A stretch of DNA of 64,000 nucleotides from Trujillonella humicola (GTDB lineage Bacteria; Actinomycetota; Actinomycetes; Mycobacteriales; Geodermatophilaceae): contig NZ_JBJNRJ010000019.1 in the NCBI RefSeq assembly GCF_046233715.1, positions 12,756 through 76,755 on the forward strand, written 5' to 3'. The translations under genes were made by a program, and so were the position numbers. How positions within the stretch are numbered: the stretch's first letter is position 1; each line of letters opens with the position of its first letter. Of this stretch, positions 41,647 through 49,837 are shown in pieces. The notes under the pieces are model-generated. The model did no database searches and had not been told where the DNA came from. It saw nothing but the letters and a program-made list of their open reading frames with translations.

Positions 41647-43092
41647 GTGACCAGCGCCGGGGACGTGCCGGAGAGCGCTCCCCGGGGCCTGGTCCCGGTG
41701 CTGGTGGCCACGGTCGCCGTCGTCGCGGTGATCAGCAGCCTCGGCGCTCCGCTGGTCCCGGAGATCGCCGCCACGCACGACGTCCCGGTGCACACCGCCC
41801 AGTGGGCGCTCACCGTCACCTTCCTGGTGGGTGCGGTGGCCACGCCGGTGCTCGGCCGGCTCGGCGACGGGCCGCACCGGCGGCGGGTGGTGCTCACCGC
41901 GCTCGCCGTCGTGGTCGCCGGCAGCGCGCTGGCCGCGCTCCCGCTCGGCTTCGGCTGGCTGGTGGCCGGCCGCGCCCTGCAGGGCATGGGCCTGGGCCTG
42001 GCCCCGCTGGCCATGGCCACCGCCAGGGAGGCGCTGACCGGCGCCCGCCAGCGGGCCGCGATCGCGGCGCTGTCCATCACCGTCGTGGCCGGGGTGGGGC
42101 TGGGCTACCCGGTGGCCGGCCTGGCCGCCGAGCTGGGCGGGCTGCACGCGGCCTTCTGGTTCGGCGCCGCCGTGGCGGCGCTGGCCCTGGTGGCCGGCGC
42201 GCTGGTGCTGCCCCCGTCCCGGGCCCCCGGCGGACGCCGGATCGACCTGCCGGGCGCGCTGCTGCTCGGGACGACGCTGGCGGCCGGGCTCCTCGTGCTC
42301 AGCGAGGGCGGCGCCTGGGGCTGGACGTCGCCCGCGGTGCTCGGGCTCGCCGCCACCGCGCTGCTGGGCGCGGCCGGCTGGGCCGGCTGGGCGCTGCGCA
42401 CCCCCACGCCGCTGGTCGACCTGCGGCTCGCGCGCGGCCGGTCGGCGGCGACCGCCCACCTGGCCTCCCTGCTCGTCGGGCTGACCAACTACCTGCTGCT
42501 GTCGTCGGCCACCGTGTTCGCGCAGACGCCCACCGCCTCCGGCTACGGCTTCGGCGCCTCGGTCGTCACCGCGGGACTGGTCCTGGTGCCCTTCTCGCTG
42601 GCCAGCGTGGCGGCCAGCCGCGCCGCGCGGGCGCTCAGCGACCGGTCCGGGCCGCACGTCGCCGTGCCCGTCGGCGCCCTGCTGCTCGCCGCCGGGCTGG
42701 GGCTCTACGCGCTCACGCCGTCGAGCCTGTGGACGCTGGGCGCGGTGATGGCGGTCGCCGGGCTCGGCACCGGAGCGGTGTTCGCCCTGCTGCCGGCGCT
42801 GGTCGTCTCCGCCGTCCCGCCGCAGGAGACGGGCAGCGCCATGAGCCTCAACCAGGTGCTGCGCTACGTCGGCTTCGCCACCGGGAGCGCGGGAACCGCC
42901 GCCGTGCTCGACGCGGCGGCCACGCCGGGCGGCGCGCCCGCCCCGTGGGCCTTCACCGCACTGGGCCTGGCCGGGCTGGGGGTGGGGGTGCTGACCGCGC
43001 TGGTCACCTGGGCGCTGCCGCCGCGGCGCGGCGTCCCGGGCGGCCGCCCGCCGGCCTCGCCCGCGCTCAGCGGCCGGCGTCGAGCAGGGTGA
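41647..43092 (+). CDS. MFS transporter (DHA2-like, 14-TM type)
   Basis: The 481-residue protein has about fourteen hydrophobic segments. TM1-TM2 read LVPVLVATVAVVAVISSLGA and AQWALTVTFLVGAVATPVLG, followed by the conserved loop RLGDGPHRRRVVLTA, and motif C-like AGVGLGYPVAGLAAELGG in TM5. The fold fits the DHA2 drug:proton antiporter group. Position directly after pobA suggests uptake or efflux of an aromatic acid, but this is inference. The GTG at 41647 is the first good start in frame. Its 3' end overlaps the convergent gene by 26 bp. Confidence 0.88.
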   Translation: MTSAGDVPESAPRGLVPVLVATVAVVAVISSLGAPLVPEIAATHDVPVHTAQWALTVTFLVGAVATPVLGRLGDGPHRRRVVLTALAVVVAGSALAALPLGFGWLVAGRALQGMGLGLAPLAMATAREALTGARQRAAIAALSITVVAGVGLGYPVAGLAAELGGLHAAFWFGAAVAALALVAGALVLPPSRAPGGRRIDLPGALLLGTTLAAGLLVLSEGGAWGWTSPAVLGLAATALLGAAGWAGWALRTPTPLVDLRLARGRSAATAHLASLLVGLTNYLLLSSATVFAQTPTASGYGFGASVVTAGLVLVPFSLASVAASRAARALSDRSGPHVAVPVGALLLAAGLGLYALTPSSLWTLGAVMAVAGLGTGAVFALLPALVVSAVPPQETGSAMSLNQVLRYVGFATGSAGTAAVLDAAATPGGAPAPWAFTALGLAGLGVGVLTALVTWALPPRRGVPGGRPPASPALSGRRRAG

Positions 43093-43897
43093 GGACGGCG
43101 TCGGCGGTGCCCGGCGCCAGCGGGAGGTGCGGCAGCACGCCGGCGACCTCGTCGGGCTCGATGCCCTCGGCGAGCAGCAGGGCGAGCAGCCGGCCGGCCT
43201 CGGCGGGCACCACCGGAGCGGCGGGCCCGCCGCCGGCGAGCGCGGCCCGGGCCAGGAAGACCGCCCCGGAGGCCGCCGGGTCCTCGGCCGGCGCGGCCGG
43301 GGCCGGCGGGGCGGCCGCCTCGCGGGTGAGCGCCTCGGCGCGGCGGACCAGCGACAGCGGCAGCCCCTCGGCCTCCACCTGCAGCAGCGGGACCCCGCCG
43401 AGGGCGGCCAGGACCAGGTGCTCGGCGTCGGTGCGCACCGGCACCTCCCACTCCCCCGCGGCGACCACGGCGGGCAGGTCGCTCCCGTCCTCCCCCAGGT
43501 CCTCCAGCAGGTCGCGCCACTCGGCGGGACGGGTGGCGCGGGCGCGCTCGGCGGCCAGCACGCAGGTGTGCAGCGCGAAGGGCTCGATGACCTCCCGGTC
43601 GAACCGGTCGGCGAGGAGGACGCCGTCGGGGCCGACGGCGTTCAGCGCGTCGGCGAAGCTGCCCGGGCGGGCGTCGCCGAGGTCGAGGCGGCCGTCCTCC
43701 TCACCGCTGAGCTTCTGACCGGTCGCGGCCAGGTCCCCCATCGTGCCGCCGGCCTCCACCAGCCGCCCGCGGCGGCGCAGGTACGCGGGGCGGTCGGACA
43801 GGCCCACCGACCAGGCGCACGCCTCGGCGATGAGCGCACCGGTCCGCTCGCGCAGGACGCTCCGGCACAGCAGTCCCATCCAGTCGACGTCGAACAC
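43067..43897 (-). CDS. Hypothetical protein, about 276 residues
   Basis: I do not recognise a family. The protein begins near FDVDWMGLLCRSVLRERTGA and contains AYLRRRGRLVEAGGTMGDLA, a region with ADRFDREVIEPFALHTCVLA, LVLAALGGVPLLQVEAEGLP and an Ala/Pro-rich linker (PPAPAAPAEDP) before a helical C-terminus ending LPLAPGTADAVLTLLDAGR. It seems soluble and mainly helical. The start is uncertain (GTG at 43897 or ATG at 43879). It is divergent from the acyl-CoA dehydrogenase pair (153-bp spacer), and its end overlaps the MFS gene. Confidence 0.6.
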   Translation of the reverse strand: MFDVDWMGLLCRSVLRERTGALIAEACAWSVGLSDRPAYLRRRGRLVEAGGTMGDLAATGQKLSGEEDGRLDLGDARPGSFADALNAVGPDGVLLADRFDREVIEPFALHTCVLAAERARATRPAEWRDLLEDLGEDGSDLPAVVAAGEWEVPVRTDAEHLVLAALGGVPLLQVEAEGLPLSLVRRAEALTREAAAPPAPAAPAEDPAASGAVFLARAALAGGGPAAPVVPAEAGRLLALLLAEGIEPDEVAGVLPHLPLAPGTADAVLTLLDAGR

Positions 43898-44050
43898 GTC
43901 CTCCAGCGTGCCCCGCCCCCGGCCGCGGCCCTCCTCCTCGGAGCGGCCGGGCCGGTCCGTGCTACCGACGAGTAACAGATGTGGGATCGTCGTCGTCACC
44001 ACGCACGAGAGGGCGTCGGCTCCGTCGGCCGGCGTCAGGAGAGAGGTCCG

Positions 44051-45226
44051 ATGCGGTTGCAGCTGTCCCCGGAGCTCGAGGCGTTCCGGGAGGAGATGCG
44101 CACCTTCTTCACCACGCAGGTGCCCCAGGAGATCCGGGACACCGTCGCCGCCCGCCGCCACCTGGGCAAGGACGACTACGTCCGCGCGCAGCGGGCGCTG
44201 AACGCCGCCGGCCTGGCCGTGCCGCACTGGCCGGTCGAGTGGGGCGGCAAGGACTGGACGCCGCTGCAGCGCCACATCTGGCGCGAGGAGATGCAGCTGG
44301 CCTGCGTCCCCGAGCCGCTGGCGTTCAACACGAGCATGATCGGCCCGGTGCTGGCGCAGTTCGGCAGCCAGGAGCAGAAGGAGCGCTTCCTTCCGGAGAC
44401 CGCCAACCTCGACATCTGGTGGTGCCAGGGCTTCTCCGAGCCCGATGCCGGCTCCGACCTCGCGTCGCTGCGCACCACCGCCGTCCGGGACGGCGACGAC
44501 TGGATCGTCAACGGCCAGAAGACGTGGACCACCCTCGGTCAGTACGCCGACTGGATCTTCTGCCTGTGCCGGACCGACCCGACCGCGGAGAAGAAGCAGC
44601 GCGGCATCTCGATGCTGCTGTTCCCGATGGACACCCCCGGGGTGACGCTGCGGCCGATCGAGCTGCTCGACGGCGGGCACGAGGTCAACGAGGTCTTCTT
44701 CGAGGACGTGCGCGTCCCCGCCGAGAACCTGGTCGGCGAGGAGAACCAGGGCTGGACGATGGCGAAGTTCCTGCTCGGCAACGAGCGGGTCGGCATCGCC
44801 CGGGTCGGCACCACCAAGCACTACCTGAAGCTGGCCAAGGAGCTGGCCCGCGAGGTGACCGTCGGCGGCCGCACGCTGCTCGACGACCCCCGGATGGCCG
44901 GGCGCATCGCCGAGACGGAGAACGAGCTGCTCGCCCTCGAGCTGACCGCGCTGCGCGTGGTCGCGAACTCCGCCGACGGCAAGCCGCACCCGGCGTCGTC
45001 GGTGCTCAAGCTCCGGGGGTCGGAGCTGCAGCAGGCCGCCACCGAGCTGCTGGTCGACATCGCCGGCCCGCTCTCGCTGGCCTCGTTCGCCGACGGCGGC
45101 TCCGAGGTGCCCGACTGGGCCCGCGTGGCCACGCCGGAGTACCTGAACTACCGCAAGGTCTCCATCTACGGAGGCTCCAACGAGGTGCAGCGCACCATCA
45201 TCGCCGGCACGATCCTGGGGCTCTGA
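44051..45226 (+). CDS. Acyl-CoA dehydrogenase, first subunit of a pair
   Basis: The 391-residue flavoprotein has the ACAD layout: N-terminal helical domain (ELEAFREEMRTFFTTQVPQE), the middle beta domain with FSEPDAGSDLASLRTTA and GQKTWTTLGQYADWIFCLCR, and the C-terminal helical domain ending YLNYRKVSIYGGSNEVQRTI. ACADs oxidise acyl-CoA to 2-enoyl-CoA, passing electrons to ETF. The usual catalytic Glu in the YEGT loop is replaced by Gly (YGGS), as in heteromeric mycobacterial FadE pairs where catalysis is split between subunits. The ATG at 44051 has GAGAGG upstream. The second ACAD gene starts 4 bp after its stop. Confidence 0.92.
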   Translation: MRLQLSPELEAFREEMRTFFTTQVPQEIRDTVAARRHLGKDDYVRAQRALNAAGLAVPHWPVEWGGKDWTPLQRHIWREEMQLACVPEPLAFNTSMIGPVLAQFGSQEQKERFLPETANLDIWWCQGFSEPDAGSDLASLRTTAVRDGDDWIVNGQKTWTTLGQYADWIFCLCRTDPTAEKKQRGISMLLFPMDTPGVTLRPIELLDGGHEVNEVFFEDVRVPAENLVGEENQGWTMAKFLLGNERVGIARVGTTKHYLKLAKELAREVTVGGRTLLDDPRMAGRIAETENELLALELTALRVVANSADGKPHPASSVLKLRGSELQQAATELLVDIAGPLSLASFADGGSEVPDWARVATPEYLNYRKVSIYGGSNEVQRTIIAGTILGL

Positions 45227-45230
45227 CGAG

Positions 45231-46463
45231 ATGAACTTCGAGTTCGACAGCGAGCAGAACGACCTGCGCGACGCCGTCCGCGGCCTGCTGGAGCGCGCCT
45301 ACGGCGACGCCGAGCAGCGCCGCCAGGTCACCAGGAACGATCCCGGCTTCGACGAGAAGACCTGGGGCCAGCTGGCCGAGATGGGCATGCTCGGGCTGCC
45401 GTTCGCCGAGTCCGACGGCGGCATGGGCGCCGGCCCGATCGAGGTGGCGATCGTCGCCGAGCAGATCGGCCGGGTGCTGGCGCCCGAGCCGTTCGTCGAG
45501 GCCGTCGTGCTGGCCGGCGGCCTGGTCGCCGCCGTCGGCACCGCCGAGCAGCGCGCCGAGCTGCTGACCCCGCTCAGCGAGGGCAGCAGCGTCCTGGCCT
45601 TCGCCCACGCCGAGCCGCGCACCCGGTGGAGCGCCGCGGCGCAGGGCGTGACCGCGACGCGGGACGGCGACTCCTGGACGCTGACCGGGGTCAAGGAGCC
45701 GGTGCTGAACGGCGCCCGCGCCGACGTCCTCGTGGTCAGCGCGGTCACCGACGGCGGCACCGCGCTGTTCGTGGTCGGCGGGGACGCCTCCGGGCTGACC
45801 CGCACCGGCTACCGCACCCACGACGGCGGCCGCGCGGCCAACGTCACCTTCGCCTCGACCCCGGCCCGGCTGCTGGGTGAGGGCACCGCGGACCGCACCG
45901 CCGACATCGGGAAGGCCTTCGCGCTGGCGCGGATCGCCTACGCCAACGAGGCGGTCGGCGCGATGGAGACCGCGCTGCGCACCACGGCGGAGTACCTGAC
46001 GCAGCGCAAGCAGTTCGGGGTGACGCTGAACAAGTTCCAGGCGCTCACCTTCCGCGCCGCGGACATGTACGTGTCCCTGGAGCTGGCCCGCAGCACCGCG
46101 CTGTGGGCGAGCATGGTCGCCGACGCCGGCGGGGACGTCGTCGCCGCGGCCGACCGTGCCCGGCTGCAGACCAGCCGCGCCGGCCGGCACATCGGCGAGG
46201 AGGCCATCCAGCTGCACGGCGGCATCGGCGTGACCGCGGAGTACAAGGTCGGCCACTACACCAGCCGGCTCACCGCCATCGACCACGTGCTGGGCGACGG
46301 CGACTGGGCGCTGGACCGGCTGGCCGCGACCGTGGGCGACCACGCGACGGTCGACCCGCTGGGCGAGCCCTACGCCCCCGGCGCCGGCGGCCCCTCCCGG
46401 GCCCCCCGCCACCTCCCCCGCCACCTCCTCTTCGCCACCCGCGCCATCGGCTGCGGGTGGAGC
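45231..46463 (+). CDS. Acyl-CoA dehydrogenase, second subunit; 3' end lost in an assembly gap
   Basis: The visible part (about 400 codons) is an ACAD: FEFDSEQNDLRDAVRGLLER, GMLGLPFAESDGGMGAG, a divergent middle domain, and the C-terminal FGVTLNKFQALTFRAADMYV and EEAIQLHGGIGVTAEYKVGH. The normal C-terminus should fall near LAATVGDHATVDPLGE (about 46370). From about 46380 the sequence turns into Pro/Arg-rich low complexity and enters N at 46464-46473 with no stop codon, so the 3' end is probably wrong through sequencing error. An in-frame end cannot be assigned. It starts 4 bp after the first ACAD, and the two likely form one heteromeric enzyme. Confidence 0.85.
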
Positions 46464-46556
46464 NNNNNNNNNNGTGGCGGTGGGCCACCCCGGGGCGGGG
46501 GCCCGGCGGGGCCACCCCCCCGCCCCCGCCCCCGCCGCCGGCGCCGGCGCCGCCTG
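46380..46556. other. Low-quality region with 10 N
   Basis: Pro/Gly-coding C/G runs flank N at 46464-46473; the right side to about 46553 is repetitive (CCCCCGCC and GCCGGCGCC units). The gap length is unknown. The stop codon of the acyl-CoA dehydrogenase is hidden here. Confidence 0.8.
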
Positions 46557-46571
46557 ACCGGTCCCCCTCGA

Positions 46572-46628
46572 CGAGATCTGCACACTCGTCGCCATCGGCG
46601 GCTGATGGTGACGAGTGTGCAGATCTCG
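46572..46628. repeat. 57-bp near-perfect palindrome, copy 2
   Basis: This has the same arms as the copy at 5388-5444 (CGAGATCTGCACACTCGTC and its reverse complement), with only two base differences in 57, both in the inner part. It lies between the convergent acyl-CoA dehydrogenase and HDOD genes, 10 bp from the HDOD stop. Position and symmetry match copy 1. Confidence 0.85.
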
Positions 46629-46638
46629 CGCGGCCGGG

Positions 46639-47463
46639 TCAGCCGTCGAGCATCACGCGGCGGAGCTCCTCGGCGTCCTGGGCCACCTGCTCCAGCACCG
46701 GGCCGACGGCGTCCTCCCGCACCTGGCCCCCGGTGAGCTGCGCGACGTCCACCGGCGCGTAGCCGGGCTGGGTCAGCCGGGCGGCGATCTCGAACGCCGC
46801 CCGGAGCAGCGCGCCGTCGGCCGAGGCGCGGTCGTCGGCCGCGGTCAGCGGGCCGACCATGGTGTGCGGGAAGCCCCACTGCTCCAGGGCCACGCCGGTC
46901 AGCCGCGTGCCCGAGATGCCGTACCGGCGCACCTCGGCGGCGCGCCGGCCGGCGAAGGTGGCCTCCCCGGCCAGCAGCTCGCGGTAGCCGTCGGGATCGT
47001 TGTGGTGCAGCAGCGCGACGCCGACCTGGGCCAGCAGGCCCAGGCAGAGGCTGTCCTGCGGCCGCTCCCCGAAGCGGGGCGCGAGCAGCGAGGCGGCCAG
47101 GGCGACGCTGGTCGTGCCCACCCAGAAGTCCTCCGGCAGCCGCGACTCGTCGTCGAGGTCGGTGAGGGCGACCGTGGCCATGGTGCGCACCGTGGTGAAG
47201 CCGACGACGGTCACCGCGAACTGCAGCGAGGTCACGCGGCCGCGCATGCCGAAGTAGGCGCTGTTGGCCAGCTTCATCACCCGGCTGGCCAGCGCCACGT
47301 CGGCGGCGAGGATGTCGGCCAGGACCCTCGCGCTGGTGTCGTCGGAGTTGGCCACCGACACGATCTGCGCCGCCACCGGCTTCTGCGCGGCCATGGTGTC
47401 GATGCTGGCCAGGACCTGCTCGAGGTCGAAGGCGGGGACGGGGCTCAGCTGCGGGGCGGTCAC
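46639..47463 (-). CDS. HDOD-domain protein
   Basis: The 274-residue protein consists mainly of an HDOD domain, a degenerate relative of HD-GYP phosphodiesterases: ADVALASRVMKLANSAYFGM, RVTSLQFAVTVVGFTTVRTM, and LLAQVGVALLHHNDPDGYRE, then VALEQWGFPHTMVGPL. HDOD domains do not hydrolyse nucleotides; they act as partners in signalling. The GTG at 47461-47463 overlaps the stop of the GGDEF-EAL gene by 4 bases (GTGA), so both proteins are made together. It likely works with that c-di-GMP enzyme. A 57-bp palindrome follows its stop. Confidence 0.9.
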   Translation of the reverse strand: MTAPQLSPVPAFDLEQVLASIDTMAAQKPVAAQIVSVANSDDTSARVLADILAADVALASRVMKLANSAYFGMRGRVTSLQFAVTVVGFTTVRTMATVALTDLDDESRLPEDFWVGTTSVALAASLLAPRFGERPQDSLCLGLLAQVGVALLHHNDPDGYRELLAGEATFAGRRAAEVRRYGISGTRLTGVALEQWGFPHTMVGPLTAADDRASADGALLRAAFEIAARLTQPGYAPVDVAQLTGGQVREDAVGPVLEQVAQDAEELRRVMLDG

Positions 47464-49562
47464 GTCGGCTCCGGGGAGGTCACGGGCGGTCGGGGGCGGT
47501 TCGCCTGCATCGCGTACCAGGCTGCTGCTCGGGCGCCGCTGAGCGGCTGGGCCAGGCCGAAGCCCTGCAGGTAGGTGGCGCCCAGGCCGGCCAGGGTCAC
47601 GGCGGTCTGGATGTCCTCCACGCCCTCGGCGACGGTGCTCAGCCCGAGGCTGCCGGCCAGCGCGATGACGGCCGTGGCGATCTCGGCGTGACCGCCGGCC
47701 AGCTCGGCGACGAAGGACCGGTCGACCTTCAGGCAGTCCACCGGCAGGTGCCGCAGGTAGGCCAGCGAGGAGTACCCGGTGCCGAAGTCGTCGATGGCCA
47801 GGTGCACGCCCAGGTCGCGCAGCTGCTGGAGGACGGCGCGGGCGGAGCCGGGATCCTTCATGAGCGCCGACTCGGTGATCTCGATGGAGAGGCGCGAGGG
47901 GCTCAGCTCGTGCCGCTCGAGCGCGGCGACGACGAGGGCGTGCAGGTTGCCGTCCAGCTGCAGCGCGGAGACGTTCACGTTGGCCCGCCGGGGGGCGTCG
48001 GGCCCGAGCAGGCGGTCCCACTCGACGAGCTGGCGGCAGGTCTCGTCGAGGACGAGCGAGCCCAGGGGCCCGATGAGGCCGCTCTCCTCGGCCAGGGGCA
48101 CGAACAGCACCGGGCTGATCGGCCCCCGGTCGGCGTGCTGCCAGCGGGCCAGCGCCTCCACGGCGGCCGAGCTGCCGTCGGCGGTGCTGAAGATCGGCTG
48201 GTACAGCAGCGTGATCTCCCGCCGCTCGATGGCGTCGCGCAGGTCGGCGACCAGCCGCAGCTTGTCCCGGGCCCCGGCACGCGCCGCGTGGTCGAGGACG
48301 GTGATCCGCCCCTTCCCCGCGTTCTTCGCCTGGTACATCGCGATGTCGCAGTCGCGGATGAGCTCCTCGGCGCTCCCGTGCTCCTCGGCCTGCACGGTCA
48401 CCCCGATGCTGGCGTGCGGCCGCACGTCCACGCCGCCGATGCCCACCGGATCGGCGAGGACGCCGCCGATGCGCTCGGCGAGGGCCACGGCGTCGTCGGT
48501 GTCGACGTCCTCGCAGACGACGACGAACTCGTCCCCGCCGAACCGGGCGACGAGGTCACCGGGTCGGGCGACGGCGCGCAGCCGGCGGGCCACCTCGACG
48601 AGCAGCTCGTCGCCGGCGGCGTGGCCCAGGGAGTCGTTGACCACCTTGAAGTTGTCGAGGTCGAGGAAGAGGCAGGCCAGGCCCCTCTGCCCGCGGACGA
48701 AGCGTTCGGCCACGTGCTGGGCCAGCAGCGTGCGGTTGGGCAGCCCGGTCAGCGGGTCGTGGTTGGCCTGGTGGGCCAGGCGCGCCTCGAAGGCCAGCCG
48801 CTCGGTGATGTCCTCGATGGTGCCGACGAAGCCGGCCCCGACGCCGGGGGTGAACAGGTGCGCGAAGCGGATGACGGTCCGCCGCTCGCCGCCGTCGCGC
48901 TGCAGCAACCGGGCGTGGGCCTCGCCGTCCCCGCCGCCGAGGACGACGGCGACCTGCTCGATGACGTGGTCGAGGTCGTCGGGGTGGATGCAGGCCATCC
49001 AGCCGGTGCCCAGCAGCTGCTCGGACTGCTGGCCGACCAGCCCGCAGAAGGCGTCGTTGACGTGCGCCAGCCGCATGCCCTGCTCGGACAGCAGCGTCGG
49101 GATCGGCGAGCGCTCGGTGAGCGTCGCGAAGCGCCGCTCGTGGGCGTCGGCGGTCGCGCGCAGTGCGCGCTCCTGCTCGTTGTCGGCCGGGACGACCCGC
49201 AGGGTCCACATCCGGCCGGTCGGCGTCGGCGTGCACAGGACGACGCACTCGGTGTAGACCCCGCTGGCGGTGCGGACCGGCAGGCTCATCCGGGCGGTCC
49301 GCTCCCGGCGCAGCAGCAGCTTGAGCTCGCCGCCGCGCAGCGAGGGCAGCAGCTGGGCGACGGCGAGCTCCCGCAGGTCCTCCTGTGCGTACCCGAGGAG
49401 GTGCACGGCCCCCTCGTTGCCCCAGGTGACCCGTGGGACGTTCCCCGACATCTCGGCGACGAGCAGGGCCAGGTGCGTGCTGACCGCGGCGCCGTAGAAG
49501 ACCGAAGACACGACCTCCGGGGCGACGCGCGCGTCGGCGGTCACCGTCGGGATGGGTGTCAC
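47460..49562 (-). CDS. PAS-GGDEF-EAL bifunctional c-di-GMP protein
   Basis: The 700-residue protein has two PAS-like sensor regions (about 28-128 and 146-256, the second ending FVGTIEDITERLAFEARLAH), a GGDEF diguanylate cyclase domain (HDPLTGLPNR at 268-277; RFGGDEFVVV with GGDEF intact at 342-346) and an EAL phosphodiesterase domain (VEALARWQ with EAL at 469-471; AIDDFGTGYSSLAYL). Both catalytic signatures are intact, so it may make and break c-di-GMP depending on the PAS signal. No membrane segment is seen, so it should be cytoplasmic. The GTG at 49560-49562 has GGGAGGA upstream. It is followed by a coupled HDOD gene. Confidence 0.94.
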   Translation of the reverse strand: MTPIPTVTADARVAPEVVSSVFYGAAVSTHLALLVAEMSGNVPRVTWGNEGAVHLLGYAQEDLRELAVAQLLPSLRGGELKLLLRRERTARMSLPVRTASGVYTECVVLCTPTPTGRMWTLRVVPADNEQERALRATADAHERRFATLTERSPIPTLLSEQGMRLAHVNDAFCGLVGQQSEQLLGTGWMACIHPDDLDHVIEQVAVVLGGGDGEAHARLLQRDGGERRTVIRFAHLFTPGVGAGFVGTIEDITERLAFEARLAHQANHDPLTGLPNRTLLAQHVAERFVRGQRGLACLFLDLDNFKVVNDSLGHAAGDELLVEVARRLRAVARPGDLVARFGGDEFVVVCEDVDTDDAVALAERIGGVLADPVGIGGVDVRPHASIGVTVQAEEHGSAEELIRDCDIAMYQAKNAGKGRITVLDHAARAGARDKLRLVADLRDAIERREITLLYQPIFSTADGSSAAVEALARWQHADRGPISPVLFVPLAEESGLIGPLGSLVLDETCRQLVEWDRLLGPDAPRRANVNVSALQLDGNLHALVVAALERHELSPSRLSIEITESALMKDPGSARAVLQQLRDLGVHLAIDDFGTGYSSLAYLRHLPVDCLKVDRSFVAELAGGHAEIATAVIALAGSLGLSTVAEGVEDIQTAVTLAGLGATYLQGFGLAQPLSGARAAAWYAMQANRPRPPVTSPEPT

Positions 49563-49837
49563 GGTCCTCCCTCCGTCCTGCTGTTCACGTTCGGTGCGGC
49601 CGGTCTGCTCCCGCCCACCCCTCGGTGTACGGCCGGCGGCCCCGCGGACTGGACCCCGGCGCGCCCCCGACCACCCCGACGGGGGAGGGCCGGGGCCCGG
49701 CCGTGCCGGTCGTCACAGGTCCCGTGGCGGTGCGTCCGCGCCCCGGCTGGTAGGAAATCCCGGACGGACCCCCCGTCCCGCGCGGCCTCCCCGCCCCCAG
49801 GCCCTCCCGGCAGCGCCGCCGACCGACCTGCACTGGA

